Positions 27,550-34,610 of a stretch of DNA of 64,000 nucleotides are shown in pieces; positions within the stretch are counted from its first letter, which is position 1, and each line of letters opens with the position of its first letter. The notes under the pieces were generated by a model. That model saw only the letters and a program-made list of their open reading frames with translations. It was not told the origin of the DNA and did not search any database. The translations under genes and the position numbers were made by a program. Location of the stretch: positions 1 to 64,000 of the forward strand of contig DASVFT010000050.1 in the NCBI GenBank assembly GCA_036379935.1. Reading direction: 5' to 3'. The stretch comes from JAOPZW01 sp036379935. GTDB lineage: Bacteria; Actinomycetota; Thermoleophilia; Solirubrobacterales; Solirubrobacteraceae.

Positions 27550-28680
27550 TCAGGCCTGGACGGGCGTGGCCTCGGGCTCCGGCGCTGTGCGCCGGGCGCT
27601 CACACGGGCGGCGCGTCGGTTGGCCAGCGCGCGCTTGAGCCCCAGCGCGCGCTTCTCCACGGCATGCCATGAGCCCAGCGCCAGCAGGTAGGTGATCGGG
27701 AACGCGACCAGCGCGACCACGGCCGGCGCCGGGCGCCCTCCCCAGAGGTGCACGATGGTCTGCTGGACCGGGAAGGCGAGCAGGTACAGGCCGTACGAGA
27801 CGTCCGCGTGGTCGGTGAGCTTGCGCAGGCCGCCCCATGAGCGATAGGCGAGGAAGAGCACGAGGTAGGGGATCGCCACGAGGAGCACCCAGCGCTCCAC
27901 GGGCGTGTCGAACGTGACCACCATCGCGATGCCGGCGACGACCGCGAGGTCGGCGCGGAGCGCGACCTTCGCCCGGTAGTGGTACATCAGCGCCGAGAGC
28001 GAGAAGATCGCCAGGAGGTGGGACGCCTCGCCGTCGGCGCCCCGCACGAACTCGAGCGCGGATCCGATCCCGGGCAGGTCGACGACCCCGCCCGGCGCCA
28101 CGGAGAGCAGGAAGAACGCCGCCACCATGAACGGCAGCGCGCCGGCGAGCAGACCGGCCATGCCGAGGATCGCCAGCGCCATGTAGGCCTGCACCTCGAT
28201 GGGCAGCGTCCACAGCGAGCGGTCGACCGACGTGTCCGGGTTGGCCGTGAACACGCCGGGGAGGTCGTGCGCGATGTGACGGACCGAGCCTCCGGAGGCG
28301 ACCGCGGCGACGTTGTCCACCGGATAGGCGTAGGTGTCCGTCGAGCCGAAGTAGCTGCTCGACGATTCACCGCTGACCGCCGGCCCGAGCACGAACGCGA
28401 GCGCCAGTACGGTCACCGCCAGTGCGGGGACGATGCGCAGGCCGCGCTTGAGCGCGAACGCTCCCAGGCGCGGCTGCGTGAACCAGCTCTTGGCCACCAG
28501 GAAGCCGCTGATCGCGAAGAAGATCTCGACGCCCAGCGTCCCCAGCGGGAAGTGTCCGACGTGCGGCTCGTCGTGGCCGACGACGACGAACGAGTGCGAC
28601 ACGAGCACGAGCGTCGCCGCCGCCAGGCGCAGCACGTCGAAGTTGTTGCGCCGCTCCCGCGACGAGGCGTCAAGGCTCAT
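27550..28680 (-). CDS. Acyltransferase 3 family membrane O-acyltransferase (OafA/YrhL-like)
   Basis: 376 residues from ATG 28680, chosen for the GGAGA site about 10 bp upstream. RRNNFDVLRLAAATLVLVSH and GTLGVEIFFAISGFLVAKSW are hallmark acyltransferase_3 sequences (the R-x10-H and FF-x-SGF motifs), and about ten hydrophobic segments follow. Such enzymes move acetyl or other acyl groups across the membrane to decorate surface glycans. It lies 33 bp before the deacetylase-like gene in the polysaccharide operon. Confidence 0.88.
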   Translation of the reverse strand: MSLDASSRERRNNFDVLRLAAATLVLVSHSFVVVGHDEPHVGHFPLGTLGVEIFFAISGFLVAKSWFTQPRLGAFALKRGLRIVPALAVTVLALAFVLGPAVSGESSSSYFGSTDTYAYPVDNVAAVASGGSVRHIAHDLPGVFTANPDTSVDRSLWTLPIEVQAYMALAILGMAGLLAGALPFMVAAFFLLSVAPGGVVDLPGIGSALEFVRGADGEASHLLAIFSLSALMYHYRAKVALRADLAVVAGIAMVVTFDTPVERWVLLVAIPYLVLFLAYRSWGGLRKLTDHADVSYGLYLLAFPVQQTIVHLWGGRPAPAVVALVAFPITYLLALGSWHAVEKRALGLKRALANRRAARVSARRTAPEPEATPVQA

Positions 28681-28737
28681 GCCAACCGTCTCCTGCCCAC
28701 ACAACGAGGCGTCCGGAGCCGAACTTCTGGCTGCGAG

Positions 28738-29850
28738 CTACGCGGCGACTCGGGCCCGCGCCGGCTCGAGCACGATCGGGGCGCCGTTGCGGCGCATCGA
28801 CGTTTCCGCGGCCTCAATGACCGAGACGATCTCGAGGCCCAGGGCGGCGTTCGAGCGCGGGACCGACCCGGTGCGGATCGCGTGCGCGAAGTCGGCCAGC
28901 TCGAGGCTGAGCGGCTCGTGCGCGTCGATGCGCGGGATGACGACGTCGCCGCTGCGGTAGGTCAGCTGGTACTCGCCGAAGTTGGCCGGCGCGGCGTCGC
29001 GCGCGACGTCCATGCCGCGGTCGTAGATCCGGACGGGCTCGTCGGACGCCGCGTCGTCGTACTGGACCATGCGCTTGCTGCCGACGACGACCATCTGGCG
29101 GACCTTGCGCGGCGCCAGCCACGAGACCTGGATGTTGGCCGTGGTCCCGCTGGCGAAGGCAAGGGTCATGAACGCGGTCTCCGGCACGCCCTCCTGGAAC
29201 ACCGTGCACGCGGTGGTCGTCACCGACACGACGGGCTCGTCGAGCCAGTACATGAGGATCGACAGGTCGTGCGGGGCGAGGTCGGTGACGACGCCGTCGC
29301 GCTGGTACTTGCCGAGGTTCATGCGCGCCGAGGTCACGAAGTAGACGTCGCCGATGACGCCTTCGGTGAGCAGCGACCTGATCGTGTTCACCGCGGGGCT
29401 GTAGACGAAGGTGTGGCCGGGCATGAGCACGAGGTCCTCGCGCCGGGCCAGCTCGACGAGCTCGTAGGCATCGGCCGACGTCGTGGCCAGCGGCTTCTCG
29501 ACGAGGACGTGCTTGCCCGCCTCGAGCGCGCGCTTGACCAGCGCGTGGTGGGTGGCCGGCGGGGTGGCGACGAGAACCGCGTCGACGCCCGGATCGTCGA
29601 GGAGCTGGTCGAGCTCCTCGCGCACGGGCACGCCCGGGAAGCGCTGCGAGAACGCGGATCCGCGCACGGCGTCGCGCTCGCACAGGGCGTGCAGGCGCAT
29701 GTCCGGGCTCTCCGCCACGTTGCGGGCGAGGTTCGGTCCCCAGTAGCCGTAGCCGACGACCGCCACCCCCAGCGGCTCGGCGCCGGCCGCGCGCGCGAAG
29801 CGCCGGCGCGGCAGGCTGCCCAGCTCAGCCACATCCCATCCGAAGTACAT
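28738..29850 (-). CDS. Gfo/Idh/MocA-family sugar-nucleotide dehydrogenase
   Basis: 370 residues from ATG 29850. The Rossmann fold reads GVAVVGYGYWGPNLARNVAE, and the EKP motif (HVLVEKPLATT) carries the catalytic-region lysine. Beside a DegT/WlbC-type aminotransferase it probably acts like WlbA/WbpB, oxidising C3 of a UDP-N-acetylated sugar so that the aminotransferase can add a second amino group. It starts 2 bp after the sugar-transferase stop. The exact nucleotide sugar is inferred from context only. Confidence 0.85.
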   Translation of the reverse strand: MYFGWDVAELGSLPRRRFARAAGAEPLGVAVVGYGYWGPNLARNVAESPDMRLHALCERDAVRGSAFSQRFPGVPVREELDQLLDDPGVDAVLVATPPATHHALVKRALEAGKHVLVEKPLATTSADAYELVELARREDLVLMPGHTFVYSPAVNTIRSLLTEGVIGDVYFVTSARMNLGKYQRDGVVTDLAPHDLSILMYWLDEPVVSVTTTACTVFQEGVPETAFMTLAFASGTTANIQVSWLAPRKVRQMVVVGSKRMVQYDDAASDEPVRIYDRGMDVARDAAPANFGEYQLTYRSGDVVIPRIDAHEPLSLELADFAHAIRTGSVPRSNAALGLEIVSVIEAAETSMRRNGAPIVLEPARARVAA

Positions 29851-29852
29851 GC

Positions 29853-30536
29853 CTAGGCCACCCCCTGGCGACGAAGCACGACGAGGGCGGTGCGGGCGAG
29901 GATCCGCAGATCCAGCCACAGGCTGCGCCGCTCGGCGTATTCGATGTCGAAGCGAACCATCTCCTCGTACGTGCGCTCGTTGCGCCCGCTGACCTGCCAC
30001 AGCCCCGTCAGGCCCGGCTTGACGCCGAAGCGCCGCAGGTACCAGTCCGGGTACTGCTCGACCTCGTACTCGATGACCGGCCGCGGTCCGACCAGGCTCA
30101 TCTCGCCGCGCAGCACGTTGAGCAGCTGCGGGACCTCGTCGATGCTCCACGAGCGCAGGAAGCGCCCGACGCGGGTGACGCGGTCGTCGACGGCGAGCTT
30201 GTAGAGACCGCCGCGCGCGTGGCGCTCGGGGTCGGCGCCGAGCAGGCTGCGCACGTACTCGCGGTGCACGGCGCTGTCGGCGTCCGTGCGCATGGTCCGG
30301 AACTTGAAGACCGTGAACGGGCGCATGCCGCGGCCCAGCCGGCGCTGGCGGAACAGCACGGGACCGGGCGAGCTCAGCCGGATCGCGACCGCCGTCGCCG
30401 CGATGACGGGGACGAGCGCGACCAGCGCGAGCGCGGCCACCGACACGTCCAGCGCGCGATGGGCCAGCGAGGCGGCGACCCGTGGCCGCGCCTCGGAGCG
30501 CGTGAGCTCGGCCATCGTGGTGACGTCGACGCTCAT
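29853..30536 (-). CDS. Initiating sugar-phosphate transferase (polyprenyl-phosphate type, WcaJ/PglC-like)
   Basis: 227 residues from ATG 30536 (ATGA overlap with the aminotransferase). One re-entrant hydrophobic segment (residues ~30-52) precedes the catalytic domain: RRLGRGMRPFTVFKFRTMRT, SIDEVPQLLNVLRGEMSLVG, KPGLTGLWQVSGRN. This is the small monotopic phosphoglycosyl transferase class, which loads the first sugar-phosphate onto undecaprenyl phosphate. It makes the operon a self-contained glycan pathway. Confidence 0.92.
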   Translation of the reverse strand: MSVDVTTMAELTRSEARPRVAASLAHRALDVSVAALALVALVPVIAATAVAIRLSSPGPVLFRQRRLGRGMRPFTVFKFRTMRTDADSAVHREYVRSLLGADPERHARGGLYKLAVDDRVTRVGRFLRSWSIDEVPQLLNVLRGEMSLVGPRPVIEYEVEQYPDWYLRRFGVKPGLTGLWQVSGRNERTYEEMVRFDIEYAERRSLWLDLRILARTALVVLRRQGVA

Positions 30537-31699
30537 GCGACCAGCCGCTGTTCCTCGTCGCTGCCCGCGACCTCGGCCGCGGCGGCGCCGATGGCGCCGA
30601 TCTGCCAGTCCTCGATGCCCGGGAACAGCGGCAGCGAGCACACGCGCTCGGCCATGCTCTCGGCCACCGGCAGGCTCCCGGCCTGCAGCCCGAGGTGGGC
30701 GTAGGCGTCGGTGCGGTGCACGGGCACCGGGTAGTGCACGGCCGAGGCGATCCCGCGCGCCGTCAGCTGCGCGCGCAGGAGGTCGCGCTCGTCGCTCTGC
30801 ACGACGAACAGGTGGTAGACGTGGTCGCCGGCCGCGATCGGCGCCGCGGGGAGGTCGAGGGCCAGGCCCGACAGCGCGCGGCGCAGCTCTGCCGCCGCGC
30901 GCCGCCTTTGGGCGTTCCACGCGTCCAGATGGCGCAGCTTCACGCGCAGGATCGCGGCCTGGACGCCGTCGAGCCGGGAGGTGGTGCCGACCACGCGGTG
31001 CCGGTAGCGCGGGCGCTCGCCGTGCGAGCGCAGCAGGCGGACGCGATCGGCGAGATCGCGCCGCGAGGTGACGACGGCGCCGCCGTCGCCCCACGCTCCG
31101 AGGTTCTTGGCCGGGTAGAAGCTGAAGCAGCCGATGTGCCCGAGCGTGCCGACGCGCCGGCCCCGGTAGCGCGCGCCGTGCGCCTGGCAGGCGTCCTCGA
31201 GCACCGCGACGCGCGCCTCGCGCGCCAGCTCGAGGATCGGGTCCATGTCGACTGTCGCCCCGTACAGGTGCACGGGGATGATGCAGCGGACGTTCGGGGT
31301 CAGGGCACGCTCGGCGATCTCGGCCGTGAGCAGGCCGGTGACCGGGTCGACGTCGACCAACAGCGGCGTGGCGCCGACGTCGCTGACCGCTTCGGCGGTG
31401 GCGATGAACGTGTTGGCGGGCACGATGACCTCGTCGCCGCGCCCGATCCCGAGCGCGCGCAGCGCGAGCACGAGGGCCTCGGTCCCCGAGCCCACGCCGA
31501 TGGCCTCCTCGGCCTCGCAGTAGGCGGCGAAGTCGGCCTCGAAGCCCTCGACGTGCGGGCCGAGGATGAACGAGCTCTCCTCCGCCACGGTGCGGACGAC
31601 GCCGAGCAGCTCCTCGAGCAGCTCGGGGTCGTCGCGGTCCATGCGGACGAAGGGGACGGTGCCCGCGGCGGCCGCCGGTAGCGCGTGCATGGCGCTCAT
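30533..31699 (-). CDS. DegT/DnrJ/EryC1/StrS-family sugar aminotransferase
   Basis: 388 residues from ATG 31699, which overlaps the sigma-factor stop (ATGA). PLP signatures: GVGSGTEALVLALRALGIG, VLEDACQAHGARY and FSFYPAKNLGAWGDGG, in which the lysine forms the Schiff base. With the adjacent Gfo/Idh dehydrogenase it most resembles WlbC/WbpE enzymes that make 3-amino-UDP-sugars. Cytoplasmic; PLP dependent. Confidence 0.9.
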   Translation of the reverse strand: MSAMHALPAAAAGTVPFVRMDRDDPELLEELLGVVRTVAEESSFILGPHVEGFEADFAAYCEAEEAIGVGSGTEALVLALRALGIGRGDEVIVPANTFIATAEAVSDVGATPLLVDVDPVTGLLTAEIAERALTPNVRCIIPVHLYGATVDMDPILELAREARVAVLEDACQAHGARYRGRRVGTLGHIGCFSFYPAKNLGAWGDGGAVVTSRRDLADRVRLLRSHGERPRYRHRVVGTTSRLDGVQAAILRVKLRHLDAWNAQRRRAAAELRRALSGLALDLPAAPIAAGDHVYHLFVVQSDERDLLRAQLTARGIASAVHYPVPVHRTDAYAHLGLQAGSLPVAESMAERVCSLPLFPGIEDWQIGAIGAAAAEVAGSDEEQRLVA

Positions 31700-32328
31700 G
31701 CCGCCACCCCGAGCGCGATGGCCGGAGCCGAGTCGCGGTTGGACAGCTCGACCTGCAGCGCGCGGCGACCGCGGTGGTGCAGCCCGTGGATCGAGCTCTC
31801 GGTGCGGCCCATGCGCGAGGCGATCTCGCCGGGCGTGAGGCCCACGACATGGCGCAGGAGCACCACGCTGCGCTGCTCCTCGGGCAGGGCGTCGAGCGCC
31901 TCGCGCAGGATGTGCGAGCGGTCGATCACGTCGTCGCCCGAATGCTCGTCGGCGCCGAAGATCTCCTCGGCGGGCGTGGCGCGGCGCGAGCGCAGGTGAT
32001 CGATGGCGGCGTTGTGCGCCAGGCGCAGCAGCCAGCCGAAGAACGGCACGCCGCGCTCGTCGTACTTGACGAGGACGGTCATGAGCTTGGCGAAGACGTG
32101 CTGCGTGATGTCCTCGGCCTCGTGCTCGTCGTGCACGATGCTCCGCACGTAGCCGTAGATGTTGTGCGAGTAGCGCACGTAGAGGAAGCGGATCGCCTCG
32201 CGATCGCCCTCCTTGCCGCGAGCGACGGCCAAGGACACCGTCCGCGCGTCTTCAGGCGACTCGTCCAGCGTGGTGCGGGCGCGGAAGCCCGCCGTCTCGT
32301 GCTGCCTGGGCAGCGGAACTGCGCTCAT
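31696..32328 (-). CDS. ECF-type RNA polymerase sigma factor
   Basis: 210 residues from ATG 32328 (ATG 32337 is possible, but the GGGGGG upstream then sits almost on the start). Region 2 is seen in FLYVRYSHNIYGYVRSIVHD and EAEDITQHVFAKLM, and region 4 in LPEEQRSVVLLRHVVGLTPG followed by EIASRMGRTESSIHGLHHRG. No anti-sigma gene is adjacent. Its stop overlaps the start of the sugar aminotransferase (ATGA), so the regulator is translated with the pathway it may control. It follows the LuxR gene by 22 bp. Confidence 0.9.
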   Translation of the reverse strand: MSAVPLPRQHETAGFRARTTLDESPEDARTVSLAVARGKEGDREAIRFLYVRYSHNIYGYVRSIVHDEHEAEDITQHVFAKLMTVLVKYDERGVPFFGWLLRLAHNAAIDHLRSRRATPAEEIFGADEHSGDDVIDRSHILREALDALPEEQRSVVLLRHVVGLTPGEIASRMGRTESSIHGLHHRGRRALQVELSNRDSAPAIALGVAA

Positions 32329-32350
32329 CTCTCTCATGCCCCCCGGTGAG

Positions 32351-33070
32351 TTACGCGGCCCTCATGACCACGTCTTCAACCTCGTCCGCCTCGGGCGTCA
32401 GTGCCGTCGGGACAAGGCCGTGCGCATAGGCGAAGCGGCTGGCCTGCGTGCGATTGGCCACTCCGAGCTTGCGATAGATGTTGGACAGGTGGAACTTCAC
32501 CGTCTGCTCGGTGACGAAGAGCTGACGGGCAAGGCGGCTGTTCGTCGCCCCTGAGGCGACGAGGCGCAGCAGCTCCAGCTCGCGCTGGGTCAGCCCCAGC
32601 GACTGGTGCGTGGACTCGGACTCCGCCGCCGTGCGGCCCGCGCGGATGCTCGGGTCGGCCAGGCAGTGGAAGACGGTGCCCCGCACGATCTCGCGCAGGA
32701 GCGTGCCCGCGCTGGTCGGGTCGATGGTCTTGCTCAGCACGGCGTGGGCCCCAGCGCACACCGCGTCCTCCAGCCACTCCAGCCTCGTGTCGGGCACGAG
32801 CAGCACGACCTTCGCCTCCGGCAGCTCGGCGTGCACCTCGCCGATGCGCTTGACCGCATCGCCGGGAGCGCCGAGGTCGTCGACGATCACGACATCCGGC
32901 CGGGCGTCGGCGACGACCGGGCCGATGGCCGAGTGCCCCGTGACGTATCCGACGAGCGTGAACCCGGAGGTCTGGCGAAGAACGCGCCGGAACGCGTACA
33001 CGATCCCCGGGTGGTTAGCGACGACAAGCACCCTGCGGGCACCGTCCTTCGCGATCTGCAGTGGCTCCAT
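32351..33070 (-). CDS. LuxR-family response regulator, atypical receiver
   Basis: 239 residues from ATG 33070; a GTG at 33082 is possible but the GAGGGGG upstream would abut it. The receiver-like domain reads VLVVANHPGIVYAFRRVLRQ, PDVVIVDDLG (phospho-acceptor-like Asp) and HAVLSKTI (conserved Lys), but the usual acidic pair at the first strand is missing (VVANHP). The C-terminal HTH is LuxR/GerE (LTQRELELLRLVASGATNSR, QTVKFHLSNIYRKLG). First gene of the long minus-strand operon, so it probably regulates it. No partner kinase is adjacent. Confidence 0.85.
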   Translation of the reverse strand: MEPLQIAKDGARRVLVVANHPGIVYAFRRVLRQTSGFTLVGYVTGHSAIGPVVADARPDVVIVDDLGAPGDAVKRIGEVHAELPEAKVVLLVPDTRLEWLEDAVCAGAHAVLSKTIDPTSAGTLLREIVRGTVFHCLADPSIRAGRTAAESESTHQSLGLTQRELELLRLVASGATNSRLARQLFVTEQTVKFHLSNIYRKLGVANRTQASRFAYAHGLVPTALTPEADEVEDVVMRAA

Positions 33071-33179
33071 CTGGTCTTGCACCCCCTCGTCGATCCGTCG
33101 AAGGCGATCCTGCGGCAGCGAGGGGGGTGCTGCGGCGTGAAATGGCCGCCCGCGGTCAGGGGTGATTCGCGGCCCCCAC

Positions 33180-33232
33180 GGGGGAGGCGGCCGGTACGCC
33201 GCGGGGGAGGCTCGTCAGGCGTCTGGGGGAGG
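33180..33232. repeat. Three phased GGGGGAGG octamers upstream of the LuxR/ECF/polysaccharide operon
   Basis: GGGGGAGG occurs at 33180-33187, 33203-33210 and 33225-33232, with starts 23 and 22 bp apart, about two helical turns. The block lies in the 221-bp space between the LuxR start (33070) and the end of ppa (33292). The spacing suggests protein binding on one DNA face. The G-rich strand could also form unusual structure. Confidence 0.45.
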
Positions 33233-33291
33233 GATCTCACCCACGGGCCGCCGCCGCCGCGGGTACTACGTCTCGTTTGCCGCCGCGCGAG

Positions 33292-33783
33292 CTAGGAGGC
33301 GCGCTCGGACCAGCGCCGGCGCGCGGCGTCGATCTGCTCGACGGCCTGCTCGCGCGGGAACCAGCCGTCGACCATGACGTGCTTGCCCTCCGGCTGCTTG
33401 TAGATCGAGAAGAAGTGCGAGATCTCGTCGCGCAGGGGCTGCGGCAGGTCGTCGAGGCGCTCCATGGTGTTCCAGTTGGGATCGGAGAGCGGGACGCACA
33501 GGACCTTGTCGTCGATGCCCTTCTCGTCGCGCATCCGGAACAGGGCGATGACCTTCACCGCGATCACGCAGCCTGGGAACGTGGCCTCGCTGACGCAGAC
33601 CATGGCGTCGAGGGGATCGCCGTCCTCGGCCAGGGTCTCGGGGATGAAGCCGTAGTCGGTCGGATACACGACCGACGAGAAGAGGAAGCGATCGAGCGTG
33701 ATCGCGCGCAGCTCCTCGTTGTACTCGTACTTGTTGCGACTGCCCTTGGGGATCTCGACCAGGCAGTGGACGCTGTCGGGCAT
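33292..33783 (-). CDS. ppa: Inorganic pyrophosphatase, family I
   Basis: 163 residues, the usual size of bacterial family I enzymes. Seen: EIPKGSRNKYEYNEE (substrate-binding Lys and Arg), YPTDYGFIPETLAEDGDPLD containing the D-x-D-P-x-D metal signature, and HFFSIYKQPEGK near the C-terminus. Hydrolyses pyrophosphate to phosphate in the cytoplasm, pulling biosynthetic reactions such as nucleotide-sugar formation forward. It is monocistronic, upstream of the LuxR-led operon and divergent from the secreted GPGF-repeat gene (61 bp between starts). Confidence 0.97.
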   Translation of the reverse strand: MPDSVHCLVEIPKGSRNKYEYNEELRAITLDRFLFSSVVYPTDYGFIPETLAEDGDPLDAMVCVSEATFPGCVIAVKVIALFRMRDEKGIDDKVLCVPLSDPNWNTMERLDDLPQPLRDEISHFFSIYKQPEGKHVMVDGWFPREQAVEQIDAARRRWSERAS

Positions 33784-33844
33784 GGCGGGCTCAGTCTACG
33801 CCCGTTCTTCGGGTTCTCTTCGAGTCCGGTGGTTGCATGGGCCC

Positions 33845-34552
33845 ATGCTCAATCTCCCATCCAAGCGCGTCGCGCTCATCGCCGCGGCGGCGGTCGCCGT
33901 GGGCGGCGGCGGGGCCGCCGCGGTGGCCGCGACCTCCGGCGCCGGGTCGCGCTCCGACTTCCTCGACGCCGTGGCCAAGCACCTCGGCGTCAGCCGGCAG
34001 AAGCTCGACGACGCCACGAAGGCGGCGGCCGTCGACCAGGTCGACGCCCAGCTCGCCGCAGGCCGTATCACCAAGGCGCAGGCCGACGAGCTCAAGAAGC
34101 GCATCGCCGACGGGCACGTGCCGCCGCTGGGCCCCGGCTTCGGCCCCGGTCCCGGCTTCGGCCCCGGTCCCGGCTTCGGCCCCGGCCCCGGTCCCGGCTT
34201 CGGCCCCGGCGGACCCTTCAGGGCGGGCGTGCACCGCGCGCTGGCCGCGGCGGCCACGTACCTCGGAGTGAGCGAGAGCGACCTGCGCACCAAGCTGCGC
34301 GGCGGTCAGTCGCTGGCCGAGGTGGCCAAGGCGCAGGGCAAGGACCTCGCCGGCCTCGAGTCGGCCATCGTCGACGTGGCCAAGGCCGAGCTCGCCAAGG
34401 CCGTGGCCGACAAGAAGCTCACGCAGAGCCAGTCCGACGAGATCCTGACCCGCCTGAAGGACCACGTCGACGACCTGGTGAACGCCAAGCCCGGCGACCG
34501 CCCGCGGCTGCGCGACCACGGCCGCCACGGTCCGGGGTGGTTCGGACCCTAA
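33845..34552 (+). CDS. Secreted protein with GPGF repeats, function unknown
   Basis: 235 residues from ATG 33845. An N-terminal signal or anchor (KRVALIAAAAVAVGGGGAAA) is followed by two similar helical domains (DFLDAVAKHLGVSRQKLDDA and TYLGVSESDLRTKLRGGQSL), each of the 'AAKyLGVsxxxLxxxL' type. Between them is a flexible linker of FGPGPG units at ~97-122 and there is a His/Arg-rich C-terminal tail. The duplicated domain occurs in actinobacterial exported proteins with no known function. Probably extracytoplasmic. Confidence 0.7.
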   Translation: MLNLPSKRVALIAAAAVAVGGGGAAAVAATSGAGSRSDFLDAVAKHLGVSRQKLDDATKAAAVDQVDAQLAAGRITKAQADELKKRIADGHVPPLGPGFGPGPGFGPGPGFGPGPGPGFGPGGPFRAGVHRALAAAATYLGVSESDLRTKLRGGQSLAEVAKAQGKDLAGLESAIVDVAKAELAKAVADKKLTQSQSDEILTRLKDHVDDLVNAKPGDRPRLRDHGRHGPGWFGP

Positions 34553-34596
34553 GTAAGGACGCGAAAATACGAACGATTCGGGGGAGGCCCGCGCGA

Positions 34597-34602
34597 GATA
34601 CT
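34597..34602 (+). promoter_or_regulatory. Candidate -10 box for a leaderless tkt transcript
   Basis: GATACT lies 8 nt before the transketolase ATG at 34611, and no Shine-Dalgarno sequence is present between. The spacing suits transcription starting at or next to the start codon. A GGGGGAGG octamer sits just upstream at 34580-34587. Confidence 0.4.
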
Positions 34603-34610
34603 ACGGGCCT

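Noticed and set aside
34130..34212. Tandem GGCCCCGGTCCCGGCTTC-type repeats
   Set aside because: They simply encode the FGPGPG linker of the secreted protein; no reason to treat them as CRISPR or a mobile element.
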